Position numbers and translations under genes: made by a program
From: Albugo candida
Taxonomy: Eukaryota > Oomycota > Peronosporomycetes > Albuginales
Length of the DNA: 64,000 nucleotides
Assembly: GCA_040437565.1 (NCBI GenBank)
Contig: JBDOQK010000049.1
Coordinates: 62,001-126,000 of the forward strand
Direction: 5' to 3'
Part shown: piece by piece, positions 23,070 through 33,659 of the stretch
How positions within the stretch are numbered: the first letter of the stretch is position 1
How the letters are laid out: each line of letters starts with the position of its first letter
Notes under the pieces: generated by a model
The model's database searches: none
What the model saw: the letters and a program-made list of their open reading frames with translations, nothing else
What the model was told of the DNA's origin: nothing

Positions 23070-23405
23070 GCTCAATGCAGTGACAGGCCCTATTCCACAA
23101 CATATGAAGCAGCACGTTCCGAAGTTCTCCAATGATTACACATTTCATTCGGAGCATTGATTGAGATGCACAATAATGACGCCATAGACACCTAAACCAG
23201 TATGAATGTGCAGATGCCACATTACTTTGCTGAGCAGCATGCTTCAATGTCTATCAATGATTACACCTTCGAATCGTAGCATCATTCATTTTTCACAGAT
23301 ATGACGTCATGACGACTGAAGCGAAGAAAACATATGCAGATATCACGTCACTTTATATATTATCAAGTGCAGCCACGAGCCAGAGAGCCAGTTGGCAGCT
23401 GATCC
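23070..23405. repeat. spacer module M5 (double palindrome)
   Basis: A first, degenerate TGACGCCA at 23177 and a perfect TGACGTCA at 23302, again 125 bp apart. The other blocks are as in M2. Confidence 0.72.
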
Positions 23406-24654
23406 GTAAGAAATTAGCAGTAAGGACATGTGTATATTAGGTGATGAGATAAACTGAGCCTGTCGCTCGGAACCCACCGACAACTTTCGAATTCATCAAC
23501 GTAATCTTTGCGTGAGGAAATCACTAGCGCTCCAAATGACTGCTTAAGAAAGATATGAAAAAGTTCGGTTAGCTCATTTACATTTGATTCCCACTAATCC
23601 TATACACATTCAGCTCGTCCTACTGAAGAAATGAGATTTGAAATATTAGACATACATGCATTGATAAGATACTCTGGTAGTTGATACATCACTTCCTACC
23701 TTTGATAATAATATGTGTCATGTAAGCTATAACGCGATCCATTCTGCCATCAGTTGAGCAGTTCATTCCGATTGAGCATACGCCTAGAAACCTACCGAGC
23801 ACGGAAACGACCACGCCTCCCTTCTCGCTATATATAGTTAATTGGTTATTGCGATGATGCTCAAGCGGTGTATCCCAGTTTAAGTGCACGGAGAAGCTAA
23901 GTACCCGATAATAAAGAAAAAGTGGCACGATAGAAAAAACTTTTCAAAACTGACTGGAGACCTATGGTTGACCCATCCTCGTCTGCAAGTGACGATTGCC
24001 AAGTTTTGATTCTATGGAGACCCCTTTTCGAATAGAGATAGCTGTCTTCTTTCAAATCAAGTGTCATGGTTTATAATGACAGCGTATTCTGTTCATGATA
24101 CGCTGGGCAAAAGACAGGACAAATGAAGAATGCAACCAGAGAGCTCTGCATGTGCCACATTACCATTTTTGGATGTAGAATGATTGTATTTTTATGTATC
24201 TTTGTAATTCTTTGACTACATTAGCGTAATTAGCTTTTGAACACTGTTGCACATGCTCCAATTTCTCTGTCAGTGCAGTCGGAAATTATGAGAATGCTAT
24301 ATCATATGACGTTTTACACACGAGCGAACATCTTGTGCGGTAGTCGAATGGATCCGGTCAAAATGGTCATGAAAAGCGTTTTCAATTATTATGCGTCGAA
24401 AAAGCCCATCGCGGACCTTCAAGCGGATATTCGCGAGCATTTTGAATTGGAATTCGAAAAGCACTCTACACTTTCGGATACGTCAAGTCGTACAAGGCAT
24501 TCAAATTGTGTGCTCAGTGTAGTAGCAACGTACTTGATTATACACTTGAATATTCACGAAATTGAGTGTCGAATAAATGTATTATCAGCTCACAGTGCAG
24601 TCGACCTACATGAAAGTCGGTCTAAAGCTACATATGAGTGCACTTGTCCAGAAC
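23406..24654. other. array spacer, no gene seen
   Basis: Counterpart of 18.14-19.3 kb. One frame on the plus strand (24237-24680) is open for 147 codons, but its counterpart near 18.95-19.2 kb does not keep the protein, so I do not call it a gene. Confidence 0.55.
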
Positions 24655-25326
24655 CTACAATGTTCGCAGGAAACGAATAACAGGAACGTCGTCCACAATT
24701 CCAAGTTTTTTAACCCATTCCTCATTTTTCATTACACGCGACCTTGTTAGCTTCGGCTCCTGCGATAGGTTTTCATGTCTACCACCATTCGACCTGGTAA
24801 GTTTTGGTTCGGCTGCGGCTTTACCAACGCCCAACGAAGAATCTTTCTGTCTCAAGTTCCCGAGCTTTGGATTTGCAACAGTGCTTGTTGCCGTTGATTC
24901 AGAATGTGTTGATTCTTTCTTGCTTATCGGGAATCTTTTTGTACCTTTACTAAAAAGACGGGACTCTTCCAACATGTCATTGCTCATAACCTTCTTCTTG
25001 ACATCATGTCTTGTTTCAAGTAGGTTGTATCCATCACGTTTCCTTACAGCCACAAGCTTATTGTGAGCCTTGTTATCAGCTTCATTGCCAACCTCTTCTT
25101 CCTTCGCTTTACTGAGCTTTTCGTATGGGTGATTGCTTGGAGTAATTATGTTTCGAACTGGCTTCCAGCTGAACGACTTTAGGCTGGAGCCACCAGCACC
25201 TAAAGTGCGCGAATCGTGTGGAACGACTTGAGGCGGCTCCGCCCACAGGAACCTGAAACTCGTGATTGTCAAAAGTAATAGAAATAGGTACTTGTTTGGC
25301 AAAGCCTTCTTCATTGGAACGAACAT
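24655..25326 (-). CDS. secreted-protein array member 4 (candidate effector)
   Basis: The homologous start is ATG 25326 (MFVPMKKALPNKYLFLLLLT), giving 223 residues; the frame is open 45 bases further upstream, but that would put residues before the signal peptide and cross the initiator side. After the signal comes PHDSRTLGAGG, then SLKSFSWKPVRNI and EKLSKAKEEEVGNEAD, which align with members 2 and 5. The C-terminus holds two PKLTRS copies (AAAEPKLTRSNGGRHENLS and QEPKLTRSRVMK). No intron, no cysteine-rich domain, no known fold. It is the only member whose left array counterpart seems lost in an assembly gap. Confidence 0.7.
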   Translation of the reverse strand: MFVPMKKALPNKYLFLLLLTITSFRFLWAEPPQVVPHDSRTLGAGGSSLKSFSWKPVRNIITPSNHPYEKLSKAKEEEVGNEADNKAHNKLVAVRKRDGYNLLETRHDVKKKVMSNDMLEESRLFSKGTKRFPISKKESTHSESTATSTVANPKLGNLRQKDSSLGVGKAAAEPKLTRSNGGRHENLSQEPKLTRSRVMKNEEWVKKLGIVDDVPVIRFLRTL

Positions 25327-25348
25327 TGATGGGAAGTGTTCGGCTATA

Positions 25349-25360
25349 AATGTATAATGG
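25349..25360 (-). promoter_or_regulatory. initiator-like box of member 4
   Basis: Minus-strand ccattatacatttata is the best match of the five to the oomycete initiator CATTYYNCAWTTT, 23 nt before the ATG. Confidence 0.55.
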
Positions 25361-25584
25361 GACCCAATCACTCAGTTGGGTATGTTGAATGGACCTCCGT
25401 GGCGGGACAAGTAAGGTGATTGGGAGGAACGCAACTTCGTCGATTTTCCTGTAAACAATTCGTTCGCGGTTGTAGATCCGCGATAAAGACCCCCTTTCTG
25501 ACGTGTATGATTATTCTCAAGTCTTTATCGTATTCAATAATCAAGCATCTTGTCAGCGAGGGAGTGTCAGAGTGGCACTCTTGA

Positions 25585-25915
25585 TGCATCGACAGGCCCT
25601 ATTCCACATAATACGGAGCAACACGTTCCGATGTTTCTCAATGATTACACATTTCATTCGGAGCATTGATTGATAATCACAATAATGACGTCATAAAGAC
25701 GTAAACGAGCATGAATATACAGATGCCACATTACTGTACCGAGAAGGACGCTTCGATATTTATAAATGATTACACTTTTGATTCGTAGTATCAATCATTA
25801 TCCACAGTTATGACGTCGTAATGACTGAAGCGAAGAATCAATATACAGATACCACGTCACTTTATATAATATTAAATGCAGCTACAAGCCAGCGGGCCAG
25901 TTGGCAGCTGACCCG
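25585..25915. repeat. spacer module M6 (double palindrome)
   Basis: TGACGTCA at 25686 and TGACGTCG at 25811, 125 bp apart; the other blocks are as in M3. A small open frame starting in the second unit (from 25821) lies in repeat text and is not called. Confidence 0.72.
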
Positions 25916-27567
25916 AAAGAAATCATCCGTCAGGACTTGTATAGAATATGTGAAGGAGATAAATGGATATCATATCGGAACTCTCAAGTATCTGACTATG
26001 TGGAAAAGAGTTGAATGCGATTTTAACGTGCGCTTTGCGTCAGGAAAACGCTAGTGCTAATAAGTAGGAAAAAGGTAAATAATTTTACATTTGATTCGTA
26101 CGTATTCTACTGTATTAAATACACATTATGCTCGGCCTACTGGATTGCCTGAGATAAAGAATAATATACAATCCTGCATTCATACCATACTCTGTAGTTT
26201 GATGCATTAATCTTCGAGTCCAGCCACCGTCACAGAGTGAAAAGCTATCGTTTTAGTTACTTAGATCTGCATCTATAATAATGGAAATGATGTCATGCAA
26301 GGTACAGAGCGGTCCATCCTGCAATGAGATGGGCATTTCGTAGTAATTGATCTTCTCTCTCTTCGACGTAGTCCCGCACTATCGCATGTACTACCCAGCA
26401 TATATAGTAGTCTCAGATCCCGAGTATTGATGAGCATGAGAGAAGAGTGAAGTTCGGTGATGGTGTACGTGAAAAATTCCCTATTGGTATCACCTTTAAT
26501 ACAACATGTTGGCGTACGCGGACCCGGTGCCAACGCTTCGTCCGAGGCTGTTTTTATTGACATTTATTGAGTTCTCTGCTCGGATCATCTATTCTTACTT
26601 GTAATTAAAACTGTCTGGCAGATAAAAGAGATAAACGTCGGCCTAATTATTGAGACCAAGGATCGGTTCTTACTTGGATGTGATCACTTTATGCTATGAA
26701 ATCAAGCGGTCAGGCAAGTCACTCGGAGGATCCAAACGGCTTAAGGCATTATGCGCGAGCATAGCGTTTACCGCACATCACATACGTATGGTAGTGATGA
26801 GCTCTTGAAGACATTCTTGTGATATTCTGATAATTTATCAAAAACTTGGATGTATTTTGAATCGACAATCACAGAACTTGATGTACAAGGCAAAGAGGCA
26901 CTCCGTTTCTTGTGTGTTCTTCTTGAGCAAGCTGAGAAGAACATAATGGAGGTGATGGTGCCGCAACGATCTTTTCTATAAGAATGGAGGGCATATTGAC
27001 CTAACTCAACGAACTACATGATTTTAGCGTGTCTATCACACCCAAGATGATGTCTATCCCTAGTAATATCCTGCACATGCCACAATTGTCTCCAATCACG
27101 CAGTCGGAGAGTAAGGATGGCGACAAACGGTATGCCATCTGTCGTCTCCACCGCAAACACCTTGACCGCGCTAGATGAATGGATCCGGTCAAACTTGATT
27201 GTGTAAATAGTGTTTCCTTATTCAGCGTCACTGAACCCATTGCATTGCTTCAATTGTATTTTGATCCGTGCTCAAAGGAGTAGCAAATATCACACTCTGT
27301 CAATTTGGCAAACAGTAATGTCATTATTTTGTGAAAACAGAACGGATAACGAAAAGAAATCCAATTGGAATACAATGTAGAGCACTAGTGAATTCCCAGG
27401 GAATGGATTTGGTGCTTCCAAGGAATGGTACATAACATAAGAAATCGAATGATATGCATTATCAGCTTATAGCACGATCAACCTAAATAGGAACTGGTCT
27501 GAGTGTCAATCGATCACTTAAATTCGCATCATCTTCGGAAGTCGTGCACAAGAAATCTCAAGCCAGG
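25916..27567. other. array spacer, no gene seen
   Basis: The part up to about 26600 matches 19.75-20.44 kb. From 26650 the text is specific to this unit, except that 26700-26780 (a caagtcactcggaggatc block followed by a gcattatgcgc block) resembles 29310-29390 and 30620-30700. No coding frame of note. Confidence 0.55.
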
Positions 27568-28071
27568 TTATCGCTTTGAAAACCTCCCTCCGTATGATCT
27601 GGGGAATTTAAGTTCATTTTTCCGTGTCGGCATATAAGTTCTCGTATTCTCATGATCATTCTCCTTTATGGTTTCCATTGGTTTTAATGGCGGTTTTCTG
27701 GTAAATTGTAGGTCTTGGATGATATTTTCATCATCATTGTCACTGGTAAATTTCCGTCCTCGGTTGTTATTATCATCAAGCCTTTTTTGAAAAGACGCTA
27801 GTGCATTTTCAGTTTCAGGATCAGCCTCATATTCGTTTTCCTCCTCGTTTTTGGCGAGTTTCTTGCTTGATTCACCTGGAGAGAATCGATTTCGAATGTT
27901 CTTGAAGCCTAACGACTTTAGGCTAAAGTCACCTTTACCAACTAACGCACGCGTATCGAATTGGGCAACAGCTTGGGTCGGCGTCACGAATTGTGTATTG
28001 ACGCTCGTGAGTGTCAAAAGTATCAGACACTTTTTCTGCTTGGACACAGCCTTCTCTGTTGTTTTGGACAT
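27568..28071 (-). CDS. secreted-protein array member 5, short form (candidate effector)
   Basis: ATG 28071, 167 residues, no intron. The start MSKTTEKAVSKQKKCLILLT is more polar than in the other members, but the hydrophobic core and TPTQAVAQ cleavage region are kept. FDTRALVGKGDFSLKSLGFKNIRN contains both family blocks. The shared C-terminal HKDTA/RSKGGR blocks are missing except for SYGGRFSKR at the very end. The protein is the shortest member, probably through internal deletion or a different C-terminus. Its unit has no counterpart in the left half of the array. Confidence 0.66.
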   Translation of the reverse strand: MSKTTEKAVSKQKKCLILLTLTSVNTQFVTPTQAVAQFDTRALVGKGDFSLKSLGFKNIRNRFSPGESSKKLAKNEEENEYEADPETENALASFQKRLDDNNNRGRKFTSDNDDENIIQDLQFTRKPPLKPMETIKENDHENTRTYMPTRKNELKFPRSYGGRFSKR

Positions 28072-28091
28072 TGTTGTGGGATGTTTGACAG

Positions 28092-28104
28092 TAATTGTAT
28101 AATG
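28092..28104 (-). promoter_or_regulatory. initiator-like box of member 5
   Basis: Minus-strand cccattatacaatt about 21 nt before the ATG, as in the other members. Confidence 0.5.
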
Positions 28105-28474
28105 GGATCATGTGAAAGATGCTCACTTCATTCGGCACGTCTCATCGACCAGTTTTCCGTGGTGGGACAAGACAGCTAATTGGGTGCGATTTCGTCGCTT
28201 CCACCTATACACAGTACGCTTTTGATGACAGATGTACTGTCGTAACACGCCTTTCGGACGTGTTCGATGACTCTGAAGTCTTGATAGTGGACAATCATTA
28301 GGTGTCTTGGAAACATAGGAAGGAAGAGTCCGTGCAAGGGTCCGTTGTGCATATGTCAGTGTATCAATTGTGACTCTGTGGTGACTAGACCGTACAGGTA
28401 TGAGAAGAAACGAGCATCATGCACAACACCGATTACAAGTACACAGCGGGGAACTTCAATGCTGTGTCAGTCCT

Positions 28475-28660
28475 CATTCCAAACCATACGGAGAAGCACG
28501 CTCTGATGTTCTCAATGATTACACATTTCTATCGGAGAATGCATTTGTCATCACAATAACGACGTGATCAATACGTACTCGAGTATACATGCACAGTGCC
28601 ACGTTGCAATCCAGCATATTGAGTGCAGCTACGCGCCAGTTGACAGTGACACGAAATAAG
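28475..28660. repeat. spacer module M7 (single, decayed palindrome)
   Basis: Keeps the tcaatgattacaca and cagctacg blocks but has ACGACGTGATC in place of the palindrome (near 28558). It closes the single-double-double pattern at the right end. Confidence 0.6.
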
Positions 28661-28727
28661 TTGATTAGTAACGAAATGTGTAACAATGTGAATGAGAATA
28701 ATTGAGCCTGTCTATCGTATCCACCAA

Positions 28728-31251
28728 CAGCCCTCTCAATTTGGTAGAAAAATGACTTTGATACAATTCTTAACGATACAGAGCATCCGAGAAAGGAAGT
28801 AATACGAGTAGATGATGCACGTATGATCCCTAGTTACTTGATACACATTTGACTCGCCGTAGAGCCCTCCTGAATTGACAGAGATGAAGACGACTTTACA
28901 AACATGCATTGATGAGATAGCCGATTTATCCGATAGGTTGATCGAGACTCCAGTTTACCGTTGCAGAGCCGATTCAACGAGTCATTTGCGCTTGAACGCG
29001 ATCCACTATGCAATCAAGGAGCATTTTGTATCGACTGATCTTATCTCCTTAGATGTCTGAAAGTAGTGCCGGCCTATTGCATACACTGAACGAGTAGTCT
29101 CAAACCTCGAGTTTAGACCCCAAATTCGGCGCTACTACACGTGGATAAATCTTCATTGGTGATGACAACTTCGAAATAGTTCATCTCAGCGTACGGACTT
29201 TCGGGGGCCCAAATTCTACATTTCATCTACTTTGAATGTTTGTAATCAAACTGTAATGATGGACATTGTAGAATACATTGGCTCACTATTGACACGTAAG
29301 ATCAAGCGTCGGTGAGCAAGTCGCTTGGAGGACCGGGACGGCTCAAGTCATAATGCGCCAACACACTGTTACCGCACGTCGTATACTCATCGTAGTAAAG
29401 CTGGCTAGGGCATGCACGGCAAGGAAAGAGTAAGACAAAGCGTATAGACCGAGGCTATGGAGGGAATCATTCTGATGTAGATGCTATACACAGGGGACAT
29501 ATTTCAAAACAACCGCAACAAGCTGTGTCTCATGTGCTCCTTCCTTTATATTGAGGCTGCGGCATATGATACCATCCAACATACAGCGTTGCACTGCGTA
29601 TATAAGATGGTGTATGGAACGTCCAGCAGGTCCACGTATATGTCGGCATCGATAAGCTCGACTCTCATGTGATCTATCACTACGTTGCGTTTTCGACGAC
29701 AAAGTAGAGATTGCACTGTTCACCTGAACAGCCACACGCTTCTTCTGTTTCGGAAGCTCCACGCGCTTTAGCGTCTTCATCTGAGCTTATCCTTCCGCAA
29801 AGCCTCTTGTGACTAAATTATCTTGTTAAAGTCGACCATTTTCGTCGACATTTTGCCCACCCTTTCATCTGCCGGGTAATATGCGAAAACGCTTCAAGGA
29901 GAATGATGTTTCGGTCAAAATGTCCTCGTGACTAACGGCNNNNNNNNNNNNNNNNNNNNNNNNNNNNNNNNNNNNNNNNNNNNNNNNNNNNNNNNNNNNN
30001 NNNNNNNNNNNNNNNNNNNNNNNNNNNNNNNNNNNNNNNCAGCCCTCTCAATTTGGTAGAAAAATGACTTTGATACAATTCTTAACGATACAGAGCATCC
30101 GAGAAAGGAAGTAATACGAGTAGATGATGCACGTATGATCCCTAGTTACTTGATACACATTTGACTCGCCGTAGAGCCCTCCTGAATTGACAGAGATGAA
30201 GACGACTTTACAAACATGCATTGATGAGATAGCCGATTTATCCGATAGGTTGATCGAGACTCCAGTTTACCGTTGCAGAGCCGATTCAACGAGTCATTTG
30301 CGCTTGAACGCGATCCACTATGCAATCAAGGAGCATTTTGTATCGACTGATCTTATCTCCTTAGATGTCTGAAAGTAGTGCCGGCCTATTGCATACACTG
30401 AACGAGTAGTCTCAAACCTCGAGTTTAGACCCCAAATTCGGCGCTACTACACGTGGATAAATCTTCATTGGTGATGACAACTTCGAAATAGTTCATCTCA
30501 GCGTACGGACTTTCGGGGGCCCAAATTCTACATTTCATCTACTTTGAATGTTTGTAATCAAACTGTAATGATGGACATTGTAGAATACATTGGCTCACTA
30601 TTGACACGTAAGATCAAGCGTCGGTGAGCAAGTCGCTTGGAGGACCGGGACGGCTCAAGTCATAATGCGCCAACACACTGTTACCGCACGTCGTATACTC
30701 ATCGTAGTAAAGCTGGCTAGGGCATGCACGGCAAGGAAAGAGTAAGACAAAGCGTATAGACCGAGGCTATGGAGGGAATCATTCTGATGTAGATGCTATA
30801 CACAGGGGACATATTTCAAAACAACCGCAACAAGCTGTGTCTCATGTGCTCCTTCCTTTATATTGAGGCTGCGGCATATGATACCATCCAACATACAGCG
30901 TTGCACTGCGTATATAAGATGGTGTATGGAACGTCCAGCAGGTCCACGTATATGTCGGCATCGATAAGCTCGACTCTCATGTGATCTATCACTACGTTGC
31001 GTTTTCGACGACAAAGTAGAGATTGCACTGTTCACCTGAACAGCCACACGCTTCTTCTGTTTCGGAAGCTCCACGCGCTTTAGCGTCTTCATCTGAGCTT
31101 ATCCTTCCGCAAAGCCTCTTGTGACTAAATTATCTTGTTAAAGTCGACCATTTTCGTCGACATTTTGCCCACCCTTTCATCTGCCGGGTAATATGCGAAA
31201 ACGCTTCAAGGAGAATGATGTTTCGGTCAAAATGTCCTCGTGACTAACGGC
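28728..31251. repeat. gap-flanking assembly duplication (1,212 bp)
   Basis: Bases 28728-29939 recur at 30040-31251 around the N run 29940-30039 with no difference that I can find. It contains spacer only; the paired small open frames (28875/30187, 29481/30793, 29484/30796) are the same frames seen twice. Confidence 0.9.
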
Positions 31252-32067
31252 AGCGATCAATGTGCTCAAGAAACAGGTCACGAAGGTAAGCCTTTTCTGC
31301 TATATGCTGAATTTCTGTGTGTCAAAGAATGTGCGTCTTTCTACCTTTGGCCCAACAGAGCCAAAAGCAATAACCAATCGGGCGTTGAATGTCGTTAAGC
31401 ACGTCCTCTTTTTATCCAGTAAAGGCTGATCTTCTACAAGAGACTGGGCTTTCGTATCAAGAAGTATCATCGACTTGGAATACCGATATGAATTGAATGG
31501 GTAAAGAGGAGGGCTTTGTCACTTGATAGGAGCGACAAAGCAACTAAGTACGACCAGTCTTTCTCATGTAGAGCAACACTTTTATTCTGCACGTGCTGTA
31601 GAGTAAAAAAGCCTTTTTCCGGCACATCATAGCGCACGTACAGAGCAAGAGAGCTCAGTTATTTCAAATAAGGAATGGTCTTTGCGATAAGGAGTGCTAC
31701 GATTGACTTAATCAAACGAGAGGCATATATTCAAGTGGTCCAATTTTCTTGCGTCGAGACGGTCAAGTGGACAATTGATTCGTGACGCGTTAGCTACAGA
31801 ATCACGCAAAAGTTGAATGGTGTTTGAGCCTCTATGGACACTCTTACAGCTTCTCAAGGAGCAATAATTTACTGTGCAAAACGCATCAAGTTTCCCCAAG
31901 TCTCACATGAGCAAGGTCATCGAAATGGCTCTTCTTGCACGCATTTACGCATCTGCTACATCCCACAGGTGAATTAGGTGACAATCGCAATGTTTAGAAA
32001 ATAATTTTTATGGCAATATGCACTATGCAAACGTACCTGACAACTGGCTTCGATCTAGTTGACTTTT
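31252..32067. other. intergenic, no gene seen
   Basis: Mixed-composition sequence downstream of member 6. I see no shared array modules and no coding frame with support. Confidence 0.5.
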
Positions 32068-33099
32068 TCAGCCATTGATCTCGTCTTTTCTTTTCCTTTT
32101 AAATTTCTGTGCAAACTTTTCAAAAAAGCTTCTCTTTTTTATCCGTTTCAGTTGTGACCTCTCTGCATTCTCAAGTGTTGAACCCTCAGGTATCGTTGGT
32201 AATGATGGTTTCTTTTTTTCTGTAGGAATCCGTTTCAATTGTGACGTCTCTGCATCCTTAAGTGGTGAATACTCGAATATCGTTTGTAATGCTGGTTTCT
32301 TTTTTTCTGTAGGAATCCGTTTCAATTGTGACCTCTCTGCATTCTCAAGTGTTGAAACCTCGGGTTTCGTTTGTAATGCTGGTTTAATTTTTTCTGTAGG
32401 AATCCGTTCCAATTGTGACCTCTCTGCATTCTCAAGTGTTGAACCCTCGGGTTTCGTTTGTAATGCTGGTTTAATTTTTTCTGAAGGAATCCGTTTCAAT
32501 TGTGACGTCTCTGCATCCTCAAGTTCTGGATCCTCGGGTATCGTTGGTACTGATGGTCTATATTTAGTTCCACGTGTTGGCGGTAGAACTATCTCTTCAC
32601 TGGTTTCAGGTGAAGCTTGAGAGCTGTCTTTTCCCGATTCCACAGTCGGAGGTGGCTTACGTTTACCCCACTGCCATAATGAACTCGATCGTACCCTCTT
32701 GAGAAATGTACGCTCGGGTATCTTTGGTGATGTCAGTTTATCTTTTTCTTTAGAATTCACTTTCCCAAGTGGTGTACGCGGGAGTAGACCGACTTCGGGC
32801 TCACTTTTTCTTCCGGACACACCATTGGATGACTCAGAAGACGTGATCGGGTCACCCCAATCTTTTGATGTCAAAATAAAGTTTTTTGTTCTTTTACCCG
32901 TGAATGTATCTTCATTGGGGTTGATCTTGGATGATTTGAAAAACCACGACCGTAAATTTCTGGAAACACGATTATTCTTCCATTCTTGCGTGTCAAGTGG
33001 TTGCTCAACGATTTGAAACGACGTCACCCATTGTGCAACCAAGTTGGTGAGTGTCAAAACAATCAGTATTTTGTAGTGGTTAACCACAATGTTCTTCAT
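32068..33099 (-). CDS. secreted-protein array member 6, with 29-residue tandem repeats (candidate effector)
   Basis: ATG 33099, 343 residues, no intron. The start MKNIVVNHYKILIVLTLTNL is a signal peptide in the family style (LTLT core, VTSFQIVEQ after it). LDTQEWKNN takes the motif position. Residues 47-50 read RNLR, a formal RXLR at a typical distance from the start, with no clear EER after it, so it may be chance. From about residue 200 there are five tandem copies of a 29-residue unit (TKPEGSTLENAERSQLERIP, then TEKIKPALQ), the last cut short, followed by a basic tail (KRSFFEKFAQKFKRKRKD). The body is Pro/Ser/Lys-rich and disordered. It is the most distant family member and sits outside the module array. 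Confidence 0.68.
   Translation of the reverse strand: MKNIVVNHYKILIVLTLTNLVAQWVTSFQIVEQPLDTQEWKNNRVSRNLRSWFFKSSKINPNEDTFTGKRTKNFILTSKDWGDPITSSESSNGVSGRKSEPEVGLLPRTPLGKVNSKEKDKLTSPKIPERTFLKRVRSSSLWQWGKRKPPPTVESGKDSSQASPETSEEIVLPPTRGTKYRPSVPTIPEDPELEDAETSQLKRIPSEKIKPALQTKPEGSTLENAERSQLERIPTEKIKPALQTKPEVSTLENAERSQLKRIPTEKKKPALQTIFEYSPLKDAETSQLKRIPTEKKKPSLPTIPEGSTLENAERSQLKRIKKRSFFEKFAQKFKRKRKDEING
32130..32560 (-). repeat. 87-bp tandem repeat, five copies
   Basis: The coding repeat of member 6 at DNA level. Adjacent copies differ by scattered substitutions and keep the block ctgtaggaatccgtt..aattgtgac, so unit number could change by unequal crossing-over. Confidence 0.8.
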
Positions 33100-33656
33100 T
33101 GTTGTCGATGTTGTTGACAGCAGCTCAGTGCTTTTTTTTCAATGAGCTCATTCCAACGGCCAAAAATGACGCGTTTAAACACCTCAGCACATTTCTTGGT
33201 GAGGTCATCGATACCTCTTTATTGACTAATCGTGTGTCAGCTCCTGTGAGCTCCAAGTCACAGTGCACGAATAGCTATTTCAAAACCATCGTACGCTCCA
33301 CTCTGCATTTTCGCCAATCATTGCGCGTCGGATGAACAACCGCCCTTGAACTTGATCCGGATGTGTGACTCATCGTGGCGGTTCGGCACAGTCACTTGAC
33401 AGCGATGCTTGGGGTACAAGGTATGAGAGGTATAGACAGCGCAAGAGGGTCGACCCTCTGAATCACGTCATACCAAATAAAAACGATGTAACCTTACGAG
33501 GTGGCTTCTTTTCATGCGATAATGATTACTTGACAGTAGACGGAACAATTTATCGACTCTATTTTAGGATTGTCCCAAGCACATCAAATACATCAAATGA
33601 GCTGTCAACGCACTCATTGCTCAAAGTAAGATAAAAATATCGAAAAGTGATTGATT
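33100..33656. other. 5' flank of member 6, no gene seen
   Basis: Upstream of the ATG the minus strand has gagctcattgaaaaaaaag near 33130, a candidate initiator-type start (CTCATT). The rest holds no supported frame and does not match the spacer modules. Confidence 0.45.
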
Positions 33657-33659
33657 TTA

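Noticed and set aside
24237-24680. 147-codon plus-strand frame in the array spacer
   Set aside because: Its duplicated counterpart near 19 kb does not keep the protein, and it overlaps the end of member 4 on the other strand.
14133-28071. Array members as RXLR effectors
   Set aside because: The post-signal motif is D-[TVS]-R followed by variable residues. None of members 1-5 has R-x-L-R in the right place, so I keep the neutral name.
28875-31092. Paired open frames of 61, 63 and 98 codons that seem to be conserved duplicates
   Set aside because: They are the same sequence twice around the gap at 29940. Identity reflects assembly, not selection, and the frames have no coding features.
32130-32560. 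Regular repeats as a CRISPR array
   Set aside because: The units are contiguous 87-bp coding repeats without spacers, in a eukaryotic gene.
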